From Bacteroidota bacterium (GTDB lineage: Bacteria; Bacteroidota; Bacteroidia; Flavobacteriales_E; Vicingaceae), in contig JABFGJ010000001.1 of the NCBI GenBank assembly GCA_013112545.1, positions 124,001 through 188,000 of the forward strand: 64,000 nt of DNA. Direction: 5' to 3'. A model generated the notes under the pieces. It worked only from the letters and a program-made list of their open reading frames with translations. It ran no database searches and had not been told where the DNA came from. The position numbers and the translations under genes were made by a program. This document shows, in pieces, positions 35,301 to 42,188 of the stretch; the stretch's first letter is position 1; every line of letters starts with the position of its first letter.

Positions 35301-35429
35301 CAGATTTGCATCTCCTAAAAAATCTTCAACTGGAATCAACTCACTAAATTCTTTATTTTTTGATTCCTGAAATGACGGAGTTTCGTTTAATTCTTCAACT
35401 CCTTTCCAATATTTTTTATTATTTGACAT
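32334..35429 (-). CDS. actB: Alternative complex III subunit ActB (molybdopterin-like and FeS domains)
   Basis: The 1031-residue product has a Tat-like signal with TRRDFLKYLG and then SLAACE, a lipobox-like Cys, at about 50-70. The central part resembles a molybdopterin oxidoreductase large subunit but in this family lacks the cofactor. The C-terminal quarter has four Cys clusters for iron-sulfur centres: CIGCGSCVTSCNSEN, CQHCNHAPCETVCP, CIGTRYCANNCP, and CSLC with CASACP. It conducts electrons from quinol at ActC toward ActA. Length matches fused ActB of Bacteroidota. Confidence 0.95.
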   Translation of the reverse strand: MSNNKKYWKGVEELNETPSFQESKNKEFSELIPVEDFLGDANLLENSQTTRRDFLKYLGFGVTAASLAACETPVNKVIPYVVKTDKTSPGVANYFATSYFDGNDYCDILVKTREGRPIKIEGNKMSPLTKGGVNARINSSVLSLYDGNRFKSPMIDGSAVSWTTFNDSIKKELSAILSKGGKVRLLTNTIHSPSTLRLIAEFKSNYPEADIKQVTYDAISYSGMLEANLESFGKAVLPSYNLSKAKSIVSIGADFMSSFPSSIELTHQYASGRKPENGWMSKHFQFESSMSLTGSNADVRVPVKTSLHGAVVANLYNYIAKKVGASSVSAANIEIQERIEKAGEHLLANKGASIVLSGSNDKSIQVLVNGINDMLGNYGSTIDIANHSNERKGIDGEVSSLVKEMSAGSVDALMMVGVNPSLTMPSSINFNEALGKVKLAISFASRPNETTTNTKYIAATPNYLESWGDANPKTGYYALIQPTINPLFDTKQFEDCLLSWMDKSESYYDYIRATWESTLFANQTESVFFGDFWNKKLHDGLYISKPEVLEPIVFAGNVSSAASQASKIVSSDWEIEFYEKVGIGSGNQASNPWLQELPDPISKITWDNYLVMNPSDARENGFATEYGEQKNADTVNLTVNGYSFENIPVIAQPGQTKGTLGVALGYGQAIGKKNEVIGFNAYPAMAMNNGSIAKYSTDVSFVATGEDYQIATTQTHHTVMGRTSVVRETNLDTFKNGSKDDYNPAHILSTGDGPKDVSEIDLWAEHPVKKVGHHWGMSIDLNACIGCGSCVTSCNSENNVPVVGKDEVRRSREMHWMRIDRYFSSNPEDVEQRNYTSMETPEENPQVVHQPMMCQHCNHAPCETVCPVAATTHSDEGINQMTYNRCIGTRYCANNCPYKVRRFNWFSYQNLNRFEALNPSQDDLGRMVLNPDVTVRARGVMEKCSLCVQIIQTGKLEAKKEGRKVIDGEIETACASACPTHAITFGDLNDESSLVRKASESNRSYRVIEEVGTQPNIYYQVKVRNTETNIA

Positions 35430-35455
35430 AAGCTTATGCTAATCTATAAAAATTC

Positions 35456-36727
35456 TTAATAATGACATTTAGCACACTCAATTCCCCCTAATTCAGAAAC
35501 TGTAATTGTACCATCTTCTAAATATTGTGCTTTTAATTTTTCGGGTAATCGTTTATGAATTTCATCGTAATAACCATTATCTGTCATTTGAACTTTAGTT
35601 TCACGATGACAGTCAATACACCAACCCATAGTTAAAGATTCATGTTGTTTTCCAACAGTAAACTCTTCTACTGGCCCATGGCACTTTTGGCAAGCAATTT
35701 TTCCAACAGTTACGTGTTGAGAATGGTTAAAATAAACATGGTCAGGTAAATTATGCACTTTCACCCATTTAATAGGCTTTTGATTTGTACCATACTTTTT
35801 GGTCACTGGGTCAAAATCAAGTGCTGCATAGATTTTTGCAATTTCTTCCTTACCATATTGTGGCCCTTCTTGAATATAAGTATGACAATTCATACACAAA
35901 TTTGGAGAAGGAATTCCAGCCGACTTGCTAAAACTAGCACTACTGTGACAGTAATTACAGTCAATACCATTAGTCCCTGCATGTAATTTATGTGAGAATT
36001 TAATTGGCTGCTCAGGTTGGTATCCAGTATATATCCCAATATCAACAGCAGCATCCCATCCAAGTTTTGCCACAAAGGACAAAATCACTATTGATATTAA
36101 AGCAACAATAGTTTTGTTTGCGTTTATCCAGTCAAAAAATGCCTGTAACATTGTTCTTTCTTCTGGATTTTGCGCTCCAATTTGTTCTGCTCTAACAGTT
36201 TGAATAGAGTGAGAAACTCCTCTTAGAATCGATATTACTATCAAAAACAAGATAATCAATCCCAAGACAACAAACAAACCGCCATCACTTGAACCATCTC
36301 CAGAAGTAGATTCGGAAGTAGTTTCTGCAACAACTACCTCAGCTGCAGGTGCAGCAGCTTCTGACGCTTTTATAAAATCTAAAATAGCATCTATCTGCTC
36401 ATTATTTACAGGCTGAGCCGGCATTGGGATTTTATTAAATTCCTCGAAAATAGCTACAGCATCTGCATCACCAGAAGCAATTAAACCTTGTGAATCTTTT
36501 ATCCAGTTATACAACCATTCTCGTTCATACTTATCACTAACCCCAGCTAAACCAGGCCCAACAAGCTGGTTAGAACCTGTACTATGACATGAGGCACAAT
36601 AACTCTTAAACAACTTCTCTCCATCTTCCTGCGCAACAAGTTTTGTAGTTGAAAACGCAAACAAAAAAAGAAAAACAAACAAAGCTTGAAAATGAACTTT
36701 GGACTTCGTAAATAGTAATAATTTCAT
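35456..36727 (-). CDS. actA: Alternative complex III subunit ActA, multihaem cytochrome c fused to a monohaem domain
   Basis: The 423-residue product carries six CxxCH motifs. The first (CASCH, 44-48) is in an N-terminal class I cytochrome domain after the signal peptide. Two membrane helices follow (about 150-170 and 205-228, the latter preceding the haem-rich part). The C-terminal multihaem domain contains CNYCH, CMNCH, CQKCH, CIDCH and CAKCH. The pentahaem part corresponds to classical ActA, so the N-terminal domain adds a sixth haem. First gene of the act-cox operon; a TAAATTTG box (minus strand, 36797-36790) lies about 60 nt upstream. Confidence 0.92.
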   Translation of the reverse strand: MKLLLFTKSKVHFQALFVFLFLFAFSTTKLVAQEDGEKLFKSYCASCHSTGSNQLVGPGLAGVSDKYEREWLYNWIKDSQGLIASGDADAVAIFEEFNKIPMPAQPVNNEQIDAILDFIKASEAAAPAAEVVVAETTSESTSGDGSSDGGLFVVLGLIILFLIVISILRGVSHSIQTVRAEQIGAQNPEERTMLQAFFDWINANKTIVALISIVILSFVAKLGWDAAVDIGIYTGYQPEQPIKFSHKLHAGTNGIDCNYCHSSASFSKSAGIPSPNLCMNCHTYIQEGPQYGKEEIAKIYAALDFDPVTKKYGTNQKPIKWVKVHNLPDHVYFNHSQHVTVGKIACQKCHGPVEEFTVGKQHESLTMGWCIDCHRETKVQMTDNGYYDEIHKRLPEKLKAQYLEDGTITVSELGGIECAKCHY

Positions 36728-36789
36728 ACTTAGCTAATTAGGCCGTTACCTTAAAAGAGTACAATAATAAACCCTTTTTTTAATGTCCG

Positions 36790-36797
36790 CAAATTTA
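36790..36797 (-). promoter_or_regulatory. -7 box of the act-cox operon
   Basis: TAAATTTG on the minus strand matches TAnnTTTG. Transcription would begin near 36783 and give a leader of about 55 nt before the actA ATG. It is the only consensus box seen ahead of the eight-gene operon. No matching -33 TTG is obvious. Confidence 0.45.
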
Positions 36798-36941
36798 ACA
36801 ACTGAATATATTTAAGTCATTAGATTAAATTAAAATTAATTGAATATATAGCAATTTAGAATGATTCTAAATAATCTTAACAAATGTTAATTCTATAAAA
36901 ACCAATTAAACAACATCTAACCATTTATGGCACAGCTTATG

Positions 36942-36949
36942 TATCTTTG
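36942..36949 (+). promoter_or_regulatory. -7 box of the SPOR-domain gene
   Basis: TATCTTTG matches the TAnnTTTG consensus and ends 15 nt before the ATG at 36965. It also shows why the upstream TTG at 36947 is not the start codon: that triplet is part of the box. Confidence 0.5.
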
Positions 36950-36964
36950 GCGCAAAATTTATTT

Positions 36965-37435
36965 ATGAAAGCCCTTTATACAATTTTACTGTTTTTGTTT
37001 TCAATGATTTGTTTTTCTCAATCGATAGAAAACGCCCAATATAAAAACAAAGAAAAAATATCTGCTTTAGAAAAAGACACTATCAACCATTTTGCGAATC
37101 CTGAAATCAATAACGACACCAATAATTTTATTTTGGAAGTAGATGAGCATTTTGATATACTGCTACAAGCCTATGCAAGCCAGAAAAAGGTTCAAGGCTT
37201 TAAGATACAGTTGTATGCAGGTAGCCGAAAAATGGATGCTTTAAAAATGAAAGCAGATTTTATGAAGAAATATGTGAATCAAGATTCGCCTACTATAATA
37301 TATCAACAACCCAACTTTAAAGTAAGAGTAGGTAATTATAGAGATCGCTTAGAGGCTACAAAATACCTTGAATTATATAAAATTGACTTTCCAAGTGCTT
37401 TCTTAGTGAAGGATGCTATTGAAATAAAAAATTAA
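36965..37435 (+). CDS. Exported SPOR-domain protein
   Basis: The ATG at 36965 gives 156 residues with a signal peptide (LLFLFSMICFSQ). After a polar linker, the C-terminal 80 residues form a SPOR domain: GFKIQLYAGSRKMDALKMKA, then PNFKVRVGNYRDRLEATKYL and FPSAFLVKDAIEI. SPOR domains bind denuded glycan strands of septal peptidoglycan, so the protein probably acts in the periplasm at the division site. It is followed by a GH113-like lipoprotein gene 57 nt downstream. A short palindrome (37452-37466) lies in between. Confidence 0.87.
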   Translation: MKALYTILLFLFSMICFSQSIENAQYKNKEKISALEKDTINHFANPEINNDTNNFILEVDEHFDILLQAYASQKKVQGFKIQLYAGSRKMDALKMKADFMKKYVNQDSPTIIYQQPNFKVRVGNYRDRLEATKYLELYKIDFPSAFLVKDAIEIKN

Positions 37436-37451
37436 TCCTAGCTTCAGCATT

Positions 37452-37466
37452 CAGCTTGTCAAGCTG
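37452..37466. repeat. Short palindrome before the GH113-like gene
   Basis: CAGCTTG and CAAGCTG are perfect inverted repeats around one T, able to form a 5-bp stem with a 5-nt loop. It precedes the next gene by about 26 nt. It is not followed by a T tract. Confidence 0.4.
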
Positions 37467-37492
37467 CATATCAATTTTTTAGCCTATCGCCC

Positions 37493-38551
37493 ATGTTGAA
37501 ATCTGTAATAGCATTTTTTATCGTATTACTTTTTTCTAGTTGCGAACCAGTTAAGAACTATTCAGGCCATCAAAAAGATTCTACTATTAACAATGAAGAT
37601 TATTCTTCTAAAATCAACGGTCTTAGCTTCGTATCTCCACCTAAACAATTAAAGGAGGATTCTTATACCTTACCCAAAACTATAGTAGCAGCAGATTGGT
37701 TATGCTTCATGCCCTTTGGGTTTATAGAATCAAACTCAAACAAAGTGCAATACAACACAGATTGGCAATGGTGGGGCGAAAAAAGAAGTGGAATAATTGA
37801 AATGCTTGTTTTGGCTAAAAAACTTGGATATAAATCCATGCTTAAACCTCAATTGTGGAGAGACCACAGCTCTTATACTGGTCATCATCAATACAATACA
37901 GAGAATGATTGGGAGTCATTTGAATTTTCTTATCGTAAATTTATACTTGAATTTGCCATACTTGCTGACAGTTTAGAGGTAGAAATATTTTGCATCGGAA
38001 CTGAATTAGAAAAATTTGTGATCAATAGGCCTGAATATTGGAAAAGTCTTATCGCAGATGTAAGGGACGAATATCGAGGCAAAATCACCTATGCTGCAAA
38101 TTGGGATGAATTTAAAAGAACTCCGTTCTGGAAGGAATTAGACTTTATAGGAATAGATGCATATTTCCCATTAAGCGATGCTCAAAGCCCAAGTGTAGAT
38201 GAATTAAAAGCCGCATGGATGCCGCATCAAAACCTATTGAAATTTTATTCTGATTCGATAAAGAAACCCATTTTATTTACCGAGTACGGTTATAGAAGTA
38301 GGGATTTTGCAACTAAAAGTCCCTGGGAACACGACCGTGGTGGTATAGTAAATCTTCAAATCCAAGTTAATGCTTACGAAGCTTTATTTCAAGAATTCTG
38401 GGATAGACCATACTTCGCTGGTGGTTTTCTGTGGAAATGGTTTCCGGATTACTCAAACTCTGGTGGGATTGAGAATAGTGGGTTCACACCACAAAGAAAA
38501 CCTGTAGAGCAAACAATAGCTAAATACTACGGATTAAATTCGAGCGATTAG
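37493..38551 (+). CDS. GH113-like glycoside hydrolase lipoprotein
   Basis: The 352-residue product has a lipoprotein signal (LLFSSCEPV). The rest looks like a TIM-barrel glycosidase of the GH113/clan A type. IFCIGTELEKFV carries a likely acid/base Glu, FIGIDAYFPLS follows a beta strand, and ILFTEYGYRSRD has the likely nucleophile Glu. Family members include beta-mannanases, but many Bacteroidota relatives have unknown substrates. The last 18 nt overlap the end of the convergent nucleoside phosphorylase gene. Confidence 0.75.
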   Translation: MLKSVIAFFIVLLFSSCEPVKNYSGHQKDSTINNEDYSSKINGLSFVSPPKQLKEDSYTLPKTIVAADWLCFMPFGFIESNSNKVQYNTDWQWWGEKRSGIIEMLVLAKKLGYKSMLKPQLWRDHSSYTGHHQYNTENDWESFEFSYRKFILEFAILADSLEVEIFCIGTELEKFVINRPEYWKSLIADVRDEYRGKITYAANWDEFKRTPFWKELDFIGIDAYFPLSDAQSPSVDELKAAWMPHQNLLKFYSDSIKKPILFTEYGYRSRDFATKSPWEHDRGGIVNLQIQVNAYEALFQEFWDRPYFAGGFLWKWFPDYSNSGGIENSGFTPQRKPVEQTIAKYYGLNSSD

Positions 38552-39349
38552 CTCAACATATAGTTTCGTTAAATCCTTTTCTGCTCTTCCAGCAATTTCC
38601 AAAATTTCATCTAAAGAAACTGGCTTTAGGTTGTCGGGGTCACATTCATCAGTTAAAACCGAAATAGCTACACAAGGTAATCCCATGTGATTTGCAACAA
38701 TAACTTCAGGAACTGTTGACATACCAACAGCGTCAGAACCAATTCTTCTTAAATAGCGATACTCTGCTCGAGTTTCAAGATTTGGACCTGCAACAGGAGT
38801 ATAAACTCCTTCATGTAAAACAACTCCTAATTCTTTAGCTATTTCTTTAAGCATGGTGTTCATTGCTATATCATAAGGCTGACTCATATCAGGAAAACGC
38901 GGCCCTAACTGATCTAAGTTTTTTCCCCTTAAAGGATTGTCGGGAATCATATTAATATGATCGTCTATTAACATCAAGCTCCCCTTTTTAAAATCAGGAT
39001 TAACTGTTCCGGCAGCATTTGATATGAGTAATTTTTGAACTCCTAAAGCATGCATTACTCGTATAGGAAAAGTGATTTCTGCTCCAGAATATCCTTCATA
39101 ATAATGAAAACGTCCTTGCATTGCCAATACTTTTTTACCACTCAAAGTGCCATAGATTAACTTTCCGCTATGTGATTCTACAGTAGATACTGGAAAATGT
39201 GGAATATCGCCGTACTCAATTATCTTTTCTGCATTTATTTGCTTCGCTAGATTTCCCAATCCAGTACCTAAAACAATCCCAACCAATGGTTCATTTACTC
39301 CTTGACTTGTAATATATTCGCTTGCTTCTTTTATTTGTTCTAACATCAT
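38534..39349 (-). CDS. Purine-nucleoside phosphorylase (trimeric type)
   Basis: The 271-residue product has GIVLGTGLGNLA at the phosphate-binding start, QGRFHYYEGYSGAEITFP, LLISNAAGTVNPDFKKGSLM and DAVGMSTVPEVIVANHMGLP. This is the pattern of low-mass trimeric phosphorylases acting on inosine and guanosine. It cleaves nucleosides with phosphate in the cytoplasm. It is the last gene of a cluster that resembles arsenosugar synthesis loci, starting 1 nt after the TIGR04282-like gene. There it may remove the base from an arsenic-substituted nucleoside; this is inferred. A role in ordinary purine salvage is equally possible. Confidence 0.9.
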   Translation of the reverse strand: MMLEQIKEASEYITSQGVNEPLVGIVLGTGLGNLAKQINAEKIIEYGDIPHFPVSTVESHSGKLIYGTLSGKKVLAMQGRFHYYEGYSGAEITFPIRVMHALGVQKLLISNAAGTVNPDFKKGSLMLIDDHINMIPDNPLRGKNLDQLGPRFPDMSQPYDIAMNTMLKEIAKELGVVLHEGVYTPVAGPNLETRAEYRYLRRIGSDAVGMSTVPEVIVANHMGLPCVAISVLTDECDPDNLKPVSLDEILEIAGRAEKDLTKLYVELIARI

Positions 39350-39350
39350 T

Positions 39351-39956
39351 CTAGTGTTTTGGAAATCCTGATTTTTCTAAGTCTTCAAAAGTATCTAAAT
39401 CTATTAACTCTTGAAGTATAGTATAAGTCATTTTTTTTTGCTGCACGATTTCCATTGTTTGTCGAAATACTTTCTCTGTACTCCAGTCTATCCCTTTGAA
39501 TAAATCAGAATCTGGATGATTTAAGCCTAACAAATAATATCCGCCATCATTAGCTGGCCCAATCACTAAATCACATTTTTCTAATGCTTCAAATGCTTGT
39601 TCTATTATGTTTGCTGTTAAATCATAACAATCGCACCCTATAATTATAATTGGTCCTTTTTTATTTTCACCAATTTCTTGAAATGCTGTCTGCATTCGCT
39701 CTCCTAAATCACCTTGAAATTGTAACCGTTTTTGAAAAACCATTCCATTCCATAGGTCTGTTGTTTCAATACTTTTAGAATAATACAAAAAGCGATTTGC
39801 TTTTACTTGCTGGGTTTCCAACTTACATTTCTCTACTAATTGCAAGTAAATATCCAAGGCCTTTTTATCTCCTACAGTTCTAGCTAAGCGAGTTTTGACA
39901 AACCCAAGTTGAGGGTTTTTCATGAAAATTATTAGATTTTTACCCATTTTATGCAA
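39351..39956 (-). CDS. Arsenosugar-cluster glycosyltransferase-like protein (TIGR04282/DUF2064)
   Basis: The 201-residue product begins NLIIFMKNPQLGFVKTRLARTVG, the family's nucleotidyl/glycosyl-transferase-like start. It has IIIGCDCYDLTANIIEQAFEAL and LVIGPANDGGYYLLGLNHPD in the centre. Such proteins occur beside ArsS-type radical SAM enzymes and are proposed to add the sugar-like or aglycone part of an arsenosugar. Its start overlaps the end of the arsS-like gene by 8 nt. Confidence 0.85.
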   Translation of the reverse strand: MHKMGKNLIIFMKNPQLGFVKTRLARTVGDKKALDIYLQLVEKCKLETQQVKANRFLYYSKSIETTDLWNGMVFQKRLQFQGDLGERMQTAFQEIGENKKGPIIIIGCDCYDLTANIIEQAFEALEKCDLVIGPANDGGYYLLGLNHPDSDLFKGIDWSTEKVFRQTMEIVQQKKMTYTILQELIDLDTFEDLEKSGFPKH

Positions 39957-41001
39957 CTGTCCCTTGACAACTTGAACCAGCCCCCGCAGTACAGCCGTAG
40001 CAATGCTGGTTGGTTAGTATACTGCGTTGTTCTAATTTTTGCAAATTAAAATCTTTAATGTGCTGTGTGCTTTTATCGGCAACTTTCATATCCAGCATTT
40101 GGTTAAAGTCACAATCATAAATGTGGCCGTCCCAATCAACAGAAATGGTATTTCTACACATCACACCATTTACGGCACTTGGATTAAAAGCTGTCACAAG
40201 CTTTTCCATGTAGTCTTCATAATTATCGCTCTTCAATAAATAATCTAAAAAACGACTAATAGGAATGTTTGTTATTGTAAACAGCTTGTTGAATTTAATA
40301 CCGAAATTCTTATTTAAATTAAATTTAAAGTCCTTTTCAAGTTGGGATTGATTTCCTGGTAAGAATGCACCAGTTGGATTATAAACCAAATCCAATATTA
40401 AGTTAGAATTCTCTATTCCATAACCAACTCCATTAAGTGATTTCAAGGCTTCAATTGATGCACTAAAAACACCAGACCCTCTTTGAGAGTCGGTTTTTCC
40501 TTCTTGAAAATAAGGTAAAGATGAAATGACATGCACTTTGTGTTTTTTGAAGAACTCAGGCAAGTCATTATACTTTTTGTTGGCTCGAATGATTGTTAAA
40601 TTAGAACGAACAATTATTTCTTTAAGTCCTAATTTAGAAGCCGACTCTACGAACCATCTAAAATGAGGGTTCATTTCTGGAGCACCACCAGTGATATCTA
40701 ATGTAGAAATTTTAGTTTCATCCAATATATCTAAGCATAACTGTAAATACGCTTTAGACATTATTTCCTTACGATCAGGACCCGCATCAACGTGGCAATG
40801 TTTGCAAACTTGGTTGCACATATATCCTACATTAACTTGAAAAATTTCAATTTTTGAAGGTTTTAAAGGAAACTGATTAAGTGGTTCAAGCTTATCTTTA
40901 AACTTGGGTAAATCACCATTAAAAGGATATCCGCTTAGAATCTGTAATTGATTATTAATTTCCGAGAGCTTATTCCCGCTAGACTTGAGAGATTTTATCA
41001 T
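39949..41001 (-). CDS. arsS: ArsS-like radical SAM protein
   Basis: The 350-residue product has the radical SAM motif CNQVCKHC (Cys62, Cys66, Cys69) and LDITGGAPEMNPHF. The C-terminal SPASM-like Cys-rich part includes DWDGHIYDCDFNQML and CYGCTAGAGSSCQG. This fits the family named for arsenosugar synthesis, in which ArsS transfers an adenosyl-derived group to dimethylarsenite. The gene is linked to the TIGR04282-like gene (8-nt overlap) and to an AhpD-like protein upstream. The methyltransferase ArsM is not in the window. Confidence 0.9.
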   Translation of the reverse strand: MIKSLKSSGNKLSEINNQLQILSGYPFNGDLPKFKDKLEPLNQFPLKPSKIEIFQVNVGYMCNQVCKHCHVDAGPDRKEIMSKAYLQLCLDILDETKISTLDITGGAPEMNPHFRWFVESASKLGLKEIIVRSNLTIIRANKKYNDLPEFFKKHKVHVISSLPYFQEGKTDSQRGSGVFSASIEALKSLNGVGYGIENSNLILDLVYNPTGAFLPGNQSQLEKDFKFNLNKNFGIKFNKLFTITNIPISRFLDYLLKSDNYEDYMEKLVTAFNPSAVNGVMCRNTISVDWDGHIYDCDFNQMLDMKVADKSTQHIKDFNLQKLEQRSILTNQHCYGCTAGAGSSCQGTVA

Positions 41002-41014
41002 TATAAATACTCGA

Positions 41015-41350
41015 TTACATCGATAATTTCTTCGCTTTGTTCATCATTTGTACTCCATGAACCAATACAGCTCCTCCTGCAATCGCACCAGCAATATGAA
41101 CAGCTTCCATCATCATGGCTTCACTAGCTCCTTTTTGCAAAGAATCTTCAGTGTATGCATCAATACAATAAGGGCATTTAACTGCATGCGAAACTGCTAA
41201 TGCTATGAGCGATTTCTCTCTTTCACTCAATTCTCCTTCTTTAAAAACATCTCCATACCAATTAAAAAACTTTTTAGCTAAATTGGGTTCAAATTCGGAT
41301 ATGTCTCCAAACTTTTTAAGATCCTTGGGATCGTAATATGATTTTTCCAT
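41015..41350 (-). CDS. Arsenosugar-cluster peroxidase-like protein (AhpD-like, CxxC)
   Basis: The 111-residue product has the carboxymuconolactone decarboxylase/AhpD fold pattern with VKCPYCIDAYTEDSLQKGAS, containing the redox pair CPYC, followed by MMMEAVHIAGAIAGGAVLVHG. In Bacteroidota this small protein regularly accompanies ArsS-like enzymes. It may reduce or protect arsenic intermediates in the cytoplasm. It starts 14 nt upstream of arsS, after the DUF547 gene. Confidence 0.88.
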   Translation of the reverse strand: MEKSYYDPKDLKKFGDISEFEPNLAKKFFNWYGDVFKEGELSEREKSLIALAVSHAVKCPYCIDAYTEDSLQKGASEAMMMEAVHIAGAIAGGAVLVHGVQMMNKAKKLSM

Positions 41351-41359
41351 TTAATCGTT

Positions 41360-42082
41360 TTAATTATTCAAGTTCCAATTATAATCTATAAAAGTAATAT
41401 CAGCTGTTGAACTAATATTAATTGTAGTGTATCTATTTAAGAAATCAATCAAGCTTTCTCCTTTTGTAAAATCTTCTTGATACCACTCGAATATTTTTGA
41501 AATTTTTATACTGTTTTTCGTAATCAAATTAAATTCAGAATTATTAATGAATGATTTGGTCAGTTTATTCAATTTACTTTCTAAATCAGAAGCCGTAAAT
41601 GCTGAATTATACAATCTTGGGCAAGAAATAGACGCACAGTTTACAGCAAAATGAATTCTTGCATCAGAATATTTAGCTCTAAGTATGTCATGTTCTATAT
41701 TGTTCAAGGACAAAGTTTTTTCACCGATTTTTATAAATTTTATATCCCACGCTTGCCCGTTGTTAATTTCCATTATTGACTTTAAAGGCCAGTTTTCAAT
41801 TATCAATTTTATTGTAAAAGCATTGTATGCATTTATCCAAAAAGCCATCTTTTCATTCTTACTCCATGACGCTGAAGGTTCGTTTTTTGAAAGCAAATTG
41901 AGGTAACTATAAAATTGTTCTTGGTTATTAATAAATCCCTGGTAATCAACTCGACCAGATTCAGAAACATTGCTTTTTAATAGCTTGTTCCAAATTTGAT
42001 GGTCTATCGTTAAGGGTTCTGACTTTATTTGGAATATCACTCCAAATATCAATAAGTTCACAAATAGCACTTTTATTTTCAT
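41360..42082 (-). CDS. Exported DUF547-domain protein
   Basis: The 240-residue product has a signal peptide and the DUF547 pattern: KMAFWINAYNAFTIKLIIENWPL, LSLNNIEHDILRAKYSDARIHFAVNCASISCPRL and IFEWYQEDF. The function of this domain is not known; the conserved His, Cys and Asn residues suggest an enzymatic or cysteine-protease-like role. It is the first gene of the arsenosugar-like cluster, separated from the AhpD-like gene by only 9 nt. Confidence 0.85.
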   Translation of the reverse strand: MKIKVLFVNLLIFGVIFQIKSEPLTIDHQIWNKLLKSNVSESGRVDYQGFINNQEQFYSYLNLLSKNEPSASWSKNEKMAFWINAYNAFTIKLIIENWPLKSIMEINNGQAWDIKFIKIGEKTLSLNNIEHDILRAKYSDARIHFAVNCASISCPRLYNSAFTASDLESKLNKLTKSFINNSEFNLITKNSIKISKIFEWYQEDFTKGESLIDFLNRYTTINISSTADITFIDYNWNLNN

Positions 42083-42174
42083 CGAAGAATAAAATTAAAA
42101 AAATAGATAGACTTGTTTTTTTGCAAGAATACAATATAAGACAATTAACGTAGTAGAAGGTTTTTAATAATCAG

Positions 42175-42182
42175 TATATTTG
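42175..42182 (+). promoter_or_regulatory. -7 box of the TPR/SpoIIE gene
   Basis: TATATTTG fits the consensus and ends 6 nt before the ATG at 42189. The in-frame TTG at 42180 lies in the box and is rejected as start codon. Confidence 0.5.
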
Positions 42183-42188
42183 AAACGT

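Noticed and set aside
37452-37466. Terminator between the SPOR and GH113-like genes
   Set aside because: The palindrome has a short stem and no T tract on either strand, so it was listed only as a repeat.
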